The notes beneath the pieces were generated by a model, which had not been told where the DNA came from, made no database searches, and was given only the letters and a program-made list of their open reading frames with translations. This document shows positions 7,832 to 15,425 of a stretch of 40,377 bases of DNA, one piece after another; the first letter of the stretch is position 1; each line of letters starts with the position of its first letter. This DNA is from a virus: IMG/VR virus record IMGVR_UViG_3300027749_003598, positions 1 through 40,377 of that record; one strand, given 5' to 3'. The translations under genes were made by a program, and so were the position numbers.

Positions 7832-7864
7832 ATGTGTGGGGCCCCATTATGGGCACCCCACGCT
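7832..7864 (-). other. GC-rich hairpin in the hsp20 leader
   Basis: Inverted repeat GTGGGG-T-GCCC / GGG-G-CCCCAC around ATAAT, between the dnaK stop and the hsp20 ribosome site. No T-run follows, so it is a poor terminator. It is the 5' leader structure of the sigma70 hsp20 transcript. Confidence 0.5.
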
Positions 7865-7867
7865 TGT

Positions 7868-7896
7868 ATTATATTACTTTTTCTCAGTAGGGTCAA
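7868..7896 (-). promoter_or_regulatory. Sigma70 promoter for hsp20 (TTGACC-N17-TATAAT)
   Basis: Minus strand TTGACC (7896-7891), 17-base spacer, perfect TATAAT (7873-7868), overlapping the last codons of dnaK. Transcription should begin near 7861, just before the leader hairpin. Confidence 0.72.
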
Positions 7897-9781
7897 CCTC
7901 TGTGAATGCCGCATTAACTGACTGGCCTTCTTCTGGTTGTACTGGTTCTGTTTGTGTTGCACTTTCTGCTGCTTGTTTCTTGGCCATTACTGGACCTGCC
8001 GCATTAAAGAATTCTTCAACTGATTTTTGAATAGCATCTTTGTCTTCTCCGGCACAGGCTGTTTCTACAGCTTTGGCTGCATCGTCAAATGTTGTACGCT
8101 CTTCATCAGTTAACTGATCTTTATACGTATCGTAGTCTTTCTTGATACTGTGCGTAGTGCCTTCAGCGTTGTTACGTGCATTGATTAATTCTGCTTGTTG
8201 TTTATCTGCTTCAGCATTTTCTTCAGCTTCTTGAACCATGCGTTTGATTTCAGCTTCAGTTAATCCCGAGTCAGATTTGATAGTAATCTTGTTTTCTTTG
8301 CCAGTATTTTTATCCTTAGCACTTACATTAAGAATACCATTTGCGTCAATATCAAGTGTAACTTCAATTTGTGGCATGCCGCGCGGCGCAGGTGCAATGC
8401 CTTCGAGATTAAACTCACCCAACGACTTGTTGTACTTGAACAAGTCACGCTCACCTTGTGCAACTTTGATAGTCACAGCTGGTTGATTGTCGTCTGCTGT
8501 GCTAAACGTTTGGCTATGTTTAGTTGGGATTGTTGTGTTTTTGGCAATCAGCTTGGTAAACACACCGCCCATTGTTTCGATACCCAATGTTAGTGGTGTA
8601 ACGTCTAACAACAATACATCGGTTTTGTCACCCGCTAATACAGCACCCTGAATGGCTGCACCAGCGGCTACAGCTTCGTCTGGGTTGACATCTTTGCGTG
8701 GAGCCTTGCCAAACAATGCTTCAACAGCTTCCTGCACCTTAGGCATACGTGACTGTCCGCCAACAAGAATAACTTCGTCAATGTCTGCGGCAGTTACTTT
8801 GGCATCTGCCATGGCAATCTTACATGGCTCAATACTACGTGCAATTAATGTCTCAACCATAGCTTCAAACTTAGCACGGCTGATGGTTACATTCATGTGC
8901 TTAGGGCCGCTTGCATCTGCTGTGATGTATGGTAAATTAACACTTGTGCTTGCGGCGCTGGACAGTTCAATCTTGGCCTTTTCTGCAGCTTCTTTCAAAC
9001 GCTGTAGAGCCAACATGTCTTGCTTGAGGTCCATGCCGTTGTCTTTCTTGAACTCTGCAACCAAATAGTCCATTAGAACTTGATCAAAGTCTTCACCACC
9101 TAGGAATGTATCGCCGTTTGTTGATAGTACTTCAATTTGCTTGTCGCCATCCACGTTGGCAATTTCAATGATAGATACGTCAAATGTGCCACCGCCCAAG
9201 TCATACACAGCAATCTTACGATCCTTCTTGTCAGCTTTGTCCACACCATAGGCCAGTGCAGCCGCTGTTGGCTCGTTGATAATACGTAGTACTTCGAGTC
9301 CAGCAATACGTCCAGCATCTTTAGTAGCTTGACGTTGACTGTCGTTAAAGTAAGCAGGCACAGTGATAACTGCTTGAGTCACATTATAACCCAAATAGTC
9401 TTCAGCTGTTTTTTTCATTTTGCGCAACACTTCTGCTGACACTTGTTGCGGTGCCAACTTTTCGCCATTTGCTTCAATCCAAGCGTCACCATTTTCTGCC
9501 TTGATAATACTGTAAGGCATTAAGTCAATGTCTTTCTGTACTTCTTTTTCTTCAAACTTACGTCCAATAAGACGCTTGCTTGCATAGATTGTGTTCTTTG
9601 GGTTTGTGACTGCTTGTCGTTTTGCTGTTGCACCCACTAGGATTTCATCCTTTGTATATGCAATGATTGATGGTGTTGTTCTAGCACCTTCGCTGTTTTC
9701 GATTACTTTAGCAATGCCATTTTCTAAGATTGCTACACAGCTATTTGTTGTACCTAAATCGATACCGATGATTTTACTCAT
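7874..9781 (-). CDS. dnaK: Hsp70 chaperone DnaK
   Basis: A full-length 635-residue DnaK, the ATP-driven chaperone. ATPase landmarks: [13 protein letters not shown] (8-14 phosphate loop), [24 protein letters not shown], and [11 protein letters not shown]. The substrate-binding domain starts near [11 protein letters not shown] and has the usual beta-sandwich and lid. The tail differs from host DnaK: instead of EEV-D-type ends it finishes [14 protein letters not shown]. No dnaJ or grpE is nearby, so it should rely on host co-chaperones. A strong ribosome site (AAAGGAGA) is present, and a late-type box lies at 9862-9871. Phage-borne dnaK is uncommon; together with hsp20 and clpS it forms a folding and turnover set. 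Confidence 0.97.
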   Translation of the reverse strand: MSKIIGIDLGTTNSCVAILENGIAKVIENSEGARTTPSIIAYTKDEILVGATAKRQAVTNPKNTIYASKRLIGRKFEEKEVQKDIDLMPYSIIKAENGDAWIEANGEKLAPQQVSAEVLRKMKKTAEDYLGYNVTQAVITVPAYFNDSQRQATKDAGRIAGLEVLRIINEPTAAALAYGVDKADKKDRKIAVYDLGGGTFDVSIIEIANVDGDKQIEVLSTNGDTFLGGEDFDQVLMDYLVAEFKKDNGMDLKQDMLALQRLKEAAEKAKIELSSAASTSVNLPYITADASGPKHMNVTISRAKFEAMVETLIARSIEPCKIAMADAKVTAADIDEVILVGGQSRMPKVQEAVEALFGKAPRKDVNPDEAVAAGAAIQGAVLAGDKTDVLLLDVTPLTLGIETMGGVFTKLIAKNTTIPTKHSQTFSTADDNQPAVTIKVAQGERDLFKYNKSLGEFNLEGIAPAPRGMPQIEVTLDIDANGILNVSAKDKNTGKENKITIKSDSGLTEAEIKRMVQEAEENAEADKQQAELINARNNAEGTTHSIKKDYDTYKDQLTDEERTTFDDAAKAVETACAGEDKDAIQKSVEEFFNAAGPVMAKKQAAESATQTEPVQPEEGQSVNAAFTEVDPTEKK

Positions 9782-9861
9782 AATTTTCTCCTTTAATTAA
9801 GCGAGTAGTTTGTTGGGCACCTTGCCCTGTGTACTAAACCCTTACGGCGTTTCAGCACGTA

Positions 9862-9871
9862 ATTATTTATG
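9862..9871 (-). promoter_or_regulatory. Late-type promoter before dnaK (CATAAATAAT)
   Basis: Minus-strand CATAAATAAT about 80 bases before the dnaK ATG, directly after the MazG-like gene. It gives a leader of about 75 bases. Confidence 0.45.
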
Positions 9872-9875
9872 TCTG

Positions 9876-10157
9876 TCAGACTTTTTCTTTAAAAATATTT
9901 GACCAAATTTTAAGTTTTTCTCGTTTGGCTTCTGCGGCTTGTTCAATATTAGTCCAGCTGACTACATCTAGTTCTTGCAGGATTTCAATCATTGCATACA
10001 AGTCGCCCAGTTCTTCTTCCAAGTGTTCCCTATTAGTTTTGGGTTTACCTGGCTTGAGATTATCAAGTCCAAACCTGCTGATTTTGCTTACTGCTTGAAT
10101 TACTTCGGCACACTCTTCTTGCAGAATGTCCATTACTTCTTTAGTTTGTGAGTCCAT
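9876..10157 (-). CDS. MazG-like nucleotide pyrophosphohydrolase
   Basis: A 93-residue all-alpha NTP pyrophosphatase-like protein of the MazG fold, which hydrolyses nucleoside triphosphates (dNTP clean-up or ppGpp control in phages). Metal-binding acidic motifs are seen: LQEECAEVIQAVSK (ExxE) and HLEEELGDLYAMIEIL (EExxD). The insert between them (FGLDNLKPGKPKTNRE) is typical of the phage group. A longer frame exists to 10259, but the ATG at 10157 has the ribosome site (AGAGGTAATT) and sits two bases after the exonuclease stop, so I chose it. Operon with the DexA-like exonuclease under the sigma70 promoter at 10772-10800. Confidence 0.85.
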   Translation of the reverse strand: MDSQTKEVMDILQEECAEVIQAVSKISRFGLDNLKPGKPKTNREHLEEELGDLYAMIEILQELDVVSWTNIEQAAEAKREKLKIWSNIFKEKV

Positions 10158-10159
10158 AA

Positions 10160-10744
10160 TTACCTCTGATTTGCAAATGGTGCGATGTATGTTCCACCGC
10201 TCGTTGTGCTGGTGCGCAGTGTGTTGTACACGTTCTGAATACCCACCGCTTGATTCCAAGCGTCTTCCAATGCATGGTGTGCTGTGACTGGCGGACGTTG
10301 TGGATTGATACCCAAGTCAAATGCTGTACGTACATCGCGCACTTCCCAGAACTTCCAAGGAACAGCTCGATTGATTTTACGGAACACATGTTCGCAAATG
10401 ATGATATCAAAACATGAACCATTTGACCATACACGTTTTGCTCCCCAACAGAATTTATACAGTCGAGCAAACGCTTCTTCTACATCAAGTCTATCAGTTG
10501 GATCAAAAGCCGCATCTTGGGCTTCTTTACTTTGGTTGGCCCACCAAGCAATGGTATCATCGTTAGTGGTTAGTCCAATACGGTCACAGCTATCAGTGTC
10601 TACTTTGCAGTAAAAACTATCCATATCTGGTTCTTTTAATTCAGAACCAAACGGATCAAATTTTACTGCGCCTATTGTTAAAATTGTAGCATCTGGAGTA
10701 GTATTAAGTGTCTCCAAATCTATCATAATATCTGTTTTAGCCAT
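10160..10744 (-). CDS. DEDDh 3'-5' exonuclease, DexA/Rv2179c-like
   Basis: A 194-residue exonuclease of the RNase H-like DEDD superfamily, similar in layout to T4 DexA and the Rv2179c exoribonuclease domain. Motif ExoI: DIMIDLETLNTTPDA (D8-x-E10). ExoII: VWSNGSCFDIIICE, with Asp in SCFD. ExoIII: AHHALEDAWNQA (the HxxxxD type). It degrades single-stranded DNA or RNA from the 3' end. First gene of an early operon with the MazG-like gene, led by a near-perfect sigma70 promoter. Shorter than T4 DexA (227). Confidence 0.9.
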   Translation of the reverse strand: MAKTDIMIDLETLNTTPDATILTIGAVKFDPFGSELKEPDMDSFYCKVDTDSCDRIGLTTNDDTIAWWANQSKEAQDAAFDPTDRLDVEEAFARLYKFCWGAKRVWSNGSCFDIIICEHVFRKINRAVPWKFWEVRDVRTAFDLGINPQRPPVTAHHALEDAWNQAVGIQNVYNTLRTSTTSGGTYIAPFANQR

Positions 10745-10771
10745 TAAGTTCTTTCTTTATTGTGAACTTAT

Positions 10772-10800
10772 ATTATAACAGAGTTATTGTGTTATGTCAA
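10772..10800 (-). promoter_or_regulatory. Sigma70 promoter, consensus (TTGACA-N17-TATAAT)
   Basis: Minus strand TTGACA (10800-10795), 17-base spacer, TATAAT (10777-10772): an exact match to both consensus boxes at ideal spacing. It drives the exonuclease and MazG-like genes and overlaps the end of the bS21 gene. This is an early-type promoter. Confidence 0.88.
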
Positions 10801-11030
10801 TAGAGTTTTGGTGGAAGTTGTTGATCGCGTAGTTGTTTACGCCAACGGCTTTTGGCCGCACCTTTTTTACGTTTGCGTTCAGTTGTGGGTTTTTCGTAAA
10901 ACTCTTTGGCACGTAGTGCGTCCAAAGTTCCGGCGTCTTCAACTTTGCGTTTAAAACGGCGTAAGGCTTGGTTAATGTTTTCACCATCCTTAACAGTAAC
11001 GCCAGTGCCTTTACTCTTCTTGTGAATCAT
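10797..11030 (-). CDS. rpsU: Ribosomal protein bS21, phage-encoded
   Basis: A 77-residue bS21 homologue. The family core is clear: [40 protein letters not shown] (visible in pieces), followed by a basic C-terminus ([10 protein letters not shown]). bS21 sits near the anti-Shine-Dalgarno end of 16S rRNA in the 30S subunit, so a phage copy could steer initiation on phage mRNA. A longer frame reaches 11084, but the ATG at 11030 has the ribosome site (GAGGAAAAC) and starts where the family starts. It overlaps the upstream unknown gene by 20 bases. The tail ([10 protein letters not shown]) is longer than in E. coli (71 residues). Confidence 0.94.
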   Translation of the reverse strand: MIHKKSKGTGVTVKDGENINQALRRFKRKVEDAGTLDALRAKEFYEKPTTERKRKKGAAKSRWRKQLRDQQLPPKLY

Positions 11031-11433
11031 TATCGTTTTCCTCGTCTTCGTCTTGGTTTTCCAATTGTTCAACAATTGAATCAAGATTATAAATTCGATT
11101 CTTACTGATTAAACCGTATGGAGTTATTTCATCGCTAGTTATGTAACTTGCATTGGGTTGGGCAATAATCAAAGTAATGAATTTTTGTGTAATACTGTCA
11201 CAATTATCTACATCTACTATTACACAATCTACTTGCTGACATATGCTTAACAACCAACCAATATCCACATCATCGGTATCGTAAATAAAAACATTCAAAT
11301 CATCAATGCTTTTACTTAAAATTGTTTGAAATTGTTCCTTCACTGATGTACTAGGTTTAATTAGTAGATAACTTAGGTTCATATTGAACAGTTTATCAGG
11401 AGGGGTTATTAACGTTATTTTTCCTAAGTTCAT
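11011..11433 (-). CDS. Conserved-looking phage protein of unknown function, 140 residues
   Basis: An acidic protein with alternating strands and helices ([38 protein letters not shown]), like a small Rossmann-type or P-loop-derived fold but without a Walker A motif. The C-terminus is very acidic ([18 protein letters not shown]). No catalytic motif is recognised. The ATG at 11433 lies inside the -1 frame extension of the upstream membrane protein (38-base overlap), and the stop lies inside the bS21 gene, so the three are tightly coupled. Confidence 0.7.
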   Translation of the reverse strand: MNLGKITLITPPDKLFNMNLSYLLIKPSTSVKEQFQTILSKSIDDLNVFIYDTDDVDIGWLLSICQQVDCVIVDVDNCDSITQKFITLIIAQPNASYITSDEITPYGLISKNRIYNLDSIVEQLENQDEDEENDNDSQEE

Positions 11434-11731
11434 AAATTTTATCTACAAAGTATTTTATTTTTTCTGTTGAATAGTTACTAAATTTTGGACCTTGTTGTTT
11501 TGTTTCTTTTACAAATTTTGCTAGTTCTGGATCGTTTTCAGAACTAACTTCAAGGTTGTCAAATATCCCATTGCTGTATAATTTATATAATTCGTCTTTA
11601 GGTCTAGCACCAGATCGGTTTAATATACGTGACCAAACACTTTCTTCGTTCTGTTCTGAATTTTGAACATATCCTATGTCTCCGTATTCTTTACTTGCAT
11701 CTTCCCCGTTTGATCTTTTATCATATAGGTC
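11396..11731 (-). CDS. -1 frame extension of the membrane protein (111 codons, no start codon)
   Basis: This open frame runs from the slippery site to TGA at 11396-11398 and contains no ATG, GTG or TTG codon. The next stop upstream is only about ten codons before the slip, with no start between. The peptide is coding-like, with a compact region VWSRILNRSGARPKDELYKL and a following [19 protein letters not shown]. Reading it requires a -1 shift at A AAA AAG (11737-11731), giving a 491-residue fusion product in place of the 398-residue product. The alternative is a lost base in the nine-A run (assembly or true mutation). Confidence 0.72.
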   Translation of the reverse strand, partial: DLYDKRSNGEDASKEYGDIGYVQNSEQNEESVWSRILNRSGARPKDELYKLYSNGIFDNLEVSSENDPELAKFVKETKQQGPKFSNYSTEKIKYFVDKIYELRKNNVNNPS

Positions 11732-12870
11732 TTTTTTTTTGAATCTTCTGTAACCGGTGCTTCTTCGACATGTGTTTCATTGCCTTGGCTATCAATATAG
11801 CTTTCGCCTGTTGCTAATCTTTCTTCCACTGTAGATGAGTCTATTTCAACTGAGCTAGATGCAAGTAGTTCACTGTCTTTTATTGTTTCTATGATTTGCA
11901 CATCTTGTTTTGCAACTTCGAACTCTGGACCAGTTTGAATCCATTCGCCGCCGGGTTCGCGCACACCTTCAAAATCCATAGTTGTTTCTTTAACTTTTTC
12001 TTCGTGTGGTTCAACTATAGCATTGTCTAATTCTGTAACAGTAGGTTCAATAATTATATTATCTTCACTCTCCGTAGTCAGGCTGTTACCCTCTGATTCT
12101 TGCTCTTTTTGTTCTCTAGTCCAGCCAAATGTCATTTGTGCTGCCAATAACATAATAACGGCAAGTGGATCAAACACAACCACAATAAGAACAATAATCC
12201 AAGTTACTGCTTTTTCCAACATGTTTTCATCTGCGCCATGGTCGCCGTAGATAAATTTAGCAATGTATTTGATTGGGCCTACTTCAGCTTCAACTTTGCG
12301 TACTTCTGCTCGAATTGGTGCGGCTTGGTCATTAAGGCTAGCAATCTGTTTCTGGTTGGCTTCAATATCTTTGGCAAGACTAGATCGATCACGTTGCTGA
12401 CTTTTACGTACAGCATTGGCTTTGTCCGCACCCTTTTCGTCTTGGCTACGACCCATGATTTGATCCACAGCCTCATCCATTTGTTTGAGTTGTTTACGGC
12501 TAGCTTCAATATTCTCTTTTGCGGTTTTAATCTTTTCATCATAGATAGCAATCTTACTTTGAACATCACCACTTACTAAATTTTGATCGTTGTGTGCTTT
12601 GCTAAGGAATCCAAAGATACCCATACTGGTAATCAGCATCAGTACCATGACTGCTGAAATCATGTAATACTTCATGAAACGTGGAGCACGTTCCCAATTT
12701 TCTTTAAGCCAACTAGCGCATACTAGTTTGCCTACTTCTAGTGCTGAGCCCATGATGATAATTGGAATCACAGCCGCTGAAAAGATAGCGGTCAAACCTA
12801 CTACTGAGTAATAGATTGCGACCGCTGAAATGGTGAGACCAGTAAGAAGCAATAGCCAGGCTAAAATCAT
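11674..12870 (-). CDS. Polytopic membrane protein with coiled coil (0-frame product, 398 residues)
   Basis: Four hydrophobic segments are visible at about residues 3-22, 25-46, 68-89 and 222-246. Between the third and fourth lies a long charged coiled coil (about 105-195, rich in Lys, Gln, Glu) that would lie outside or inside the membrane as a stalk. The C-terminal 150 residues are acidic and disordered (Glu/Thr/Val-rich). Similar proteins occur beside virion genes in T4-like aquatic phages, but I cannot give a function. The 0-frame ends 18 codons after the slippery site. Its start lies four bases after the structural gene at 12874; the ribosome site is weak (GAGTAACAG). Confidence 0.85.
   Translation of the reverse strand: MILAWLLLLTGLTISAVAIYYSVVGLTAIFSAAVIPIIIMGSALEVGKLVCASWLKENWERAPRFMKYYMISAVMVLMLITSMGIFGFLSKAHNDQNLVSGDVQSKIAIYDEKIKTAKENIEASRKQLKQMDEAVDQIMGRSQDEKGADKANAVRKSQQRDRSSLAKDIEANQKQIASLNDQAAPIRAEVRKVEAEVGPIKYIAKFIYGDHGADENMLEKAVTWIIVLIVVVFDPLAVIMLLAAQMTFGWTREQKEQESEGNSLTTESEDNIIIEPTVTELDNAIVEPHEEKVKETTMDFEGVREPGGEWIQTGPEFEVAKQDVQIIETIKDSELLASSSVEIDSSTVEERLATGESYIDSQGNETHVEEAPVTEDSKKKTYMIKDQTGKMQVKNTET
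11731..11737 (-). other. dnaX-type slippery heptamer A AAA AAG
   Basis: Within TCA AAA AAA AAG (nine A then G) in the 0-frame of the membrane protein gene. This is the heptamer used by E. coli dnaX for -1 frameshifting. Only a weak pairing (CCTAT with ATAGG about 40 bases on) is seen downstream. Confidence 0.68.
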
Positions 12871-12873
12871 CTG

Positions 12874-13506
12874 TTACTCGGCTGTTCCTGCGTTATCGAA
12901 AGTAATCACTTCAGTACCGTCAATTTGTGCAACTGAAACTGTTCCGTAGATGTTGGCAGTGGTGGCATTTGGAGAAGCCACTGTGATTGATTCTTGACTG
13001 TCACCGTTGCCTGCTGGATTGTAAACACGGGCAGATGATGTGGTAGCATCTATAATACCACGTGTAACAGCATCCTTGATAGCTTTGGCAACAGTGTCCA
13101 TTGCATTACCAGCAACATCATTACCTACTACGGTTGCACCTTGATATGTACCAGTTAATGGAATACCAGCGTCACGGTCATAGCGAGCAGTAAATGCCAA
13201 ACTGGTTGCTTGTGCGTCGCCGTTGGTTTCTGCACCAATTTCAATGTCGATAATTTGGCAATCTGCAAGGCCTGTTAAACGATTAACGATATTGCGAAAA
13301 CGCATATTACCACGTGCTCTGGCTTTGCCTTTAATATATGTAGTTGGAAGATTTGCAGTGGTAAAACTATCAGCTGAATTTGGTGTTACGCCGCCGTTTG
13401 TATTAGCATCTGCGGTTGGGTAATATGAACTGTTGGTCATATCAACCACAACTCTATAGAAGTCCGGTGATAGTTGGTTGATGTCTTGTTGAAATCCTGA
13501 TGGCAT
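12874..13506 (-). CDS. Virion-type structural protein, 210 residues
   Basis: A beta-rich Thr/Asn/Ala-rich protein starting MPSGFQQDINQLSPDFYRV, a beginning I associate with structural proteins of T4-like aquatic phages. It has no signal peptide and no enzyme motif. The middle has an SLAFTARYDRDAG-type strand and the C-terminal half is glycine/alanine-rich, ending in ITVASPNATTANIYGTVSVAQ-like strands. A strong ribosome site (AAGGAG) and a late-type promoter (13529-13537) are present, as for virion genes. It is followed after three bases by the membrane protein gene. Whether it belongs to head or tail is unknown. Confidence 0.76.
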   Translation of the reverse strand: MPSGFQQDINQLSPDFYRVVVDMTNSSYYPTADANTNGGVTPNSADSFTTANLPTTYIKGKARARGNMRFRNIVNRLTGLADCQIIDIEIGAETNGDAQATSLAFTARYDRDAGIPLTGTYQGATVVGNDVAGNAMDTVAKAIKDAVTRGIIDATTSSARVYNPAGNGDSQESITVASPNATTANIYGTVSVAQIDGTEVITFDNAGTAE

Positions 13507-13528
13507 TATTATGCTCCTTAATTATCTA

Positions 13529-13537
13529 GTATTTATC
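13529..13537 (-). promoter_or_regulatory. Late-type promoter (GATAAATAC)
   Basis: Minus-strand GATAAATAC with a normal 25-base leader and Shine-Dalgarno before the structural gene. It overlaps the left arm of the inverted repeat at 13533-13580. Confidence 0.62.
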
Positions 13538-13580
13538 GCATCGAGCCTAATGTATTATTCTACACTAGGCTATGCGATAA
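13533..13580. repeat. Long inverted repeat overlapping a late promoter
   Basis: Arms TTATCGCA-tcg-AGCCTA (13533-13549) and TAGGCT-a-TGCGATAA (13566-13580), 14 pairs with a small bulge, loop of 16 bases. It lies between two minus-strand genes. It can act as terminator of the upstream gene, as an operator, or as a cruciform covering the promoter. Confidence 0.7.
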
Positions 13581-13586
13581 ATCAAG

Positions 13587-13928
13587 TTATTTGAATACAA
13601 TCAATGCCAGCATTGCTGCTTGCACAAAGAACCCTAAACCAATTGTGACAATGTTTAATAAGTCTTTTTGTACCGTTGCTTTTAGGAAAAAGCAGAACAA
13701 TCCAGCCCAACTAAACAAAACCATGTCAACTGGTGGCATTTTTTCGGTTAGTCCTGTAAGCACAGCCAATTCTGTGGGAATTGTTGCCAAGTGTAACAGA
13801 ATCACAGCTACCCAGCCCATTGTTTCTGCACTGACATGGGGAGCGTGTGTTTTAACATTTTCTACCCACAAGTTCAAATCAAAAAAGTCATGTATACCTG
13901 TTTTAATTTTTTCTACAATTACGTTCAT
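13587..13928 (-). CDS. Small polytopic membrane protein, 113 residues
   Basis: Three hydrophobic segments are seen at about residues 36-56 (MGWVAVILLHLATIPTEL), 66-85 (VDMVLFSWAGLFCFFL) and 92-112 (LNIVTIGLGFFVQAAMLALI). The N-terminal 35 residues are soluble. The family is not recognised. A good ribosome site (AAGGATTAAA) precedes the ATG. It follows the cell wall hydrolase gene by nine bases, so a role beside the lysin (holin-like permeabiliser) is possible on context and topology alone. Confidence 0.7.
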   Translation of the reverse strand: MNVIVEKIKTGIHDFFDLNLWVENVKTHAPHVSAETMGWVAVILLHLATIPTELAVLTGLTEKMPPVDMVLFSWAGLFCFFLKATVQKDLLNIVTIGLGFFVQAAMLALIVFK

Positions 13929-13937
13929 TTTTAATCC

Positions 13938-14633
13938 TTAGTTATAAAAAATATGTCGACCAATTTTTGCCACTGGTTTTTTATTCCAACCCGGGTTCAC
14001 ATAGTCTCCGTGAAAATAAAGTGCTTTTTTTAGATCAGGAAGTCTGAACCCTTCCAACAATACTTTTTTTGCTACTTCCATACTTTCTGTGTATACTGGA
14101 CCATTCATTGGTTTTTTAACACTGGCTTGTTCGCAATACCAGCTGAACTGGCAAAGTACTTTTTCGTAGACTATATTTTTTTGATAAACTACCCTGCAAA
14201 TGTCTCCGGGAAATTGCCCGCTTTCTGCACGGTTGATTGTTACTTGGGCCACTGCTACTTTGCCTTCAAAAGGCTCGTATCCGGCTTCATGATATATATT
14301 ACGAGCTAGACAATCCAATTGTGTTTGTCTCATTTGTGCTGTAATAGGACTCGCTGTTTCTCGAGCTTGTTCTAAACGCTGAAATTTCAGCAAGACTACA
14401 TGTTGTACTGTAAGTCCGATTGCTAGTATAACTAATAAGTTTACTGCTAATTTGATAATCCGTATCATTGTTTTCTCCTTTACGGTGGATGAGGTATCGC
14501 TACTACCATCATTGATTATTGCTTGGCTGTGTTTGTTTCTCCTTTTAGTAGCCTTGCCCTCTAAATCTTTAGTGGACAATATATAGTTATCCTCTGCTGA
14601 CAAGGGTAAACAACTATTATTATTGTCGACCAT
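13938..14633 (-). CDS. Cell wall hydrolase, SleB/CwlJ family, membrane anchored
   Basis: The C-terminal half carries a SleB/CwlJ-type hydrolase domain (lytic-transglycosylase-like peptidoglycan cleavage): LARNIYHEAGYEPFEGK with the catalytic Glu, VAQVTINRAESGQFPG, CQFSWYCE, and ALYFHGDYVNPGW near the end. A transmembrane anchor lies at about residues 57-78 (IRIIKLAVNLLVILAIGLTV). Two starts are possible: ATG at 14633 behind GAGGCG, giving a 55-residue Ser/Lys-rich cytoplasmic head, and ATG at 14468 behind a much stronger AAAGGAG, giving a signal-anchor protein. Both may be used. It is probably the phage lysin or a signal-anchor-release lysin. Confidence 0.86.
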   Translation of the reverse strand: MVDNNNSCLPLSAEDNYILSTKDLEGKATKRRNKHSQAIINDGSSDTSSTVKEKTMIRIIKLAVNLLVILAIGLTVQHVVLLKFQRLEQARETASPITAQMRQTQLDCLARNIYHEAGYEPFEGKVAVAQVTINRAESGQFPGDICRVVYQKNIVYEKVLCQFSWYCEQASVKKPMNGPVYTESMEVAKKVLLEGFRLPDLKKALYFHGDYVNPGWNKKPVAKIGRHIFYN

Positions 14634-14636
14634 GCT

Positions 14637-15029
14637 TTAACGCCTCATACGAGCGATGTCAACTGCTTCCTCATCGCTAAAAATTGGCACGGCATTGCTT
14701 TTGTGCATGGTTGCAATACCTTTTACCTTAGTTCCTGTATAAACTTTTGGGCTGGCCAAAGTTGCATTACCACCTGTGTCTCTGCTGGGAATATGTGCTG
14801 TACTGCGATGTGCCGGAATAGCCAAACTGTAATGGCCTTTCAAGGGTTCTGCTGTCAGTGCTCGAGTACGTTTTCGATCTTCTGCTTCGATGCCCCAACG
14901 CTTTTGAATTTCTTTCCAAGATTCGTCCAATTCTCTGGCCTTTCGTGCGTGTTCTGCTGATGCGAATTTTTGTTTGCCTTTTTTCCTGCCAGTTAGGCTA
15001 AGACTAGGATGATGCAAGTGCATACTCAA
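14637..15029 (-). CDS. Conserved-looking phage protein, 130 residues
   Basis: A basic, soluble protein. It opens with MSMHLHHPSLSLTGRKKGK and continues with a helix rich in Lys, Arg and Glu (HARKARELDESWKEIQKRW). The rest is Pro/Ser/Thr-rich with little predicted structure, and it ends with DEEAVDIARMRR. I do not know its role; proteins with this start occur in other aquatic phages. It has its own sigma70 promoter (15060-15088) and a good ribosome site (GGAGATTATT), which point to early expression. The hydrolase gene starts three bases after its stop. Confidence 0.78.
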   Translation of the reverse strand: MSMHLHHPSLSLTGRKKGKQKFASAEHARKARELDESWKEIQKRWGIEAEDRKRTRALTAEPLKGHYSLAIPAHRSTAHIPSRDTGGNATLASPKVYTGTKVKGIATMHKSNAVPIFSDEEAVDIARMRR

Positions 15030-15059
15030 AATAATCTCCGATAGTTAAACATAGCTTGT

Positions 15060-15088
15060 ATTATAGCAGAGTTTTACTACAGGGTCAA
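15060..15088 (-). promoter_or_regulatory. Sigma70 promoter (TTGACC-N17-TATAAT)
   Basis: Minus strand TTGACC (15088-15083), 17-base spacer, TATAAT (15065-15060). It starts transcripts of the 130-residue protein gene and probably the hydrolase behind it. Confidence 0.8.
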
Positions 15089-15098
15089 TTAGTTTGGT

Positions 15099-15425
15099 TT
15101 ATATTCTAAAGGATTCGCCACAACCACATTCGCCCTTGGAATTAGGATTGGCAAATTCAAATCCTTCATTGAGTCCATTGCGAACCCAATCCATTGTTAG
15201 TCCGTTTAAGTAGACAAGTGACTTTTCATCCACTAATACTACAAAATCATTTTGGGCAAAGTTGATTACTCCAACTTCATGTTCGTAGCTATCTACATAT
15301 TCTAGAACATATGCTAGTCCGCTACATCCGGTGGTTCTAACACCTATGCGTATTCCAACGCCTTTACCACGACGTTCTAAAGTTTGTTTAATTTTTTTAC
15401 TTGCCGTGTCGGTTATATTAATCAT
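15099..15425 (-). CDS. A-type iron-sulfur carrier (IscA/ErpA/SufA family)
   Basis: A 108-residue carrier that receives an Fe-S cluster from a scaffold and passes it to target enzymes. The three conserved cysteines are present: RTTGCSGLAYV (Cys34) and GECGCGESF (Cys100, Cys102). Length and the start (INITDTASKKI) fit the family. It overlaps the halogenase gene by eight bases and stands in the same operon as IscU, so the phage brings both a scaffold and a carrier but no cysteine desulfurase in this window. Likely clients include a ferredoxin that would feed the bilin reductase. Confidence 0.94.
   Translation of the reverse strand: MINITDTASKKIKQTLERRGKGVGIRIGVRTTGCSGLAYVLEYVDSYEHEVGVINFAQNDFVVLVDEKSLVYLNGLTMDWVRNGLNEGFEFANPNSKGECGCGESFRI

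Noticed and set aside
7832-7864. Hairpin as a dnaK terminator or heat-sensing RNA
   Set aside because: No T-run follows, and the stem does not cover the hsp20 ribosome site. It is kept only as a leader structure.
10141-10470. Minus-strand ORF of 109 codons inside the exonuclease gene
   Set aside because: It lies in another frame of a gene with all DEDD motifs, and its Cys/His-rich composition is typical of a shadow.
13533-13580. Inverted repeat as a phage attachment site
   Set aside because: No integrase or tRNA is near and the phage looks strictly lytic; terminator or operator use is simpler.
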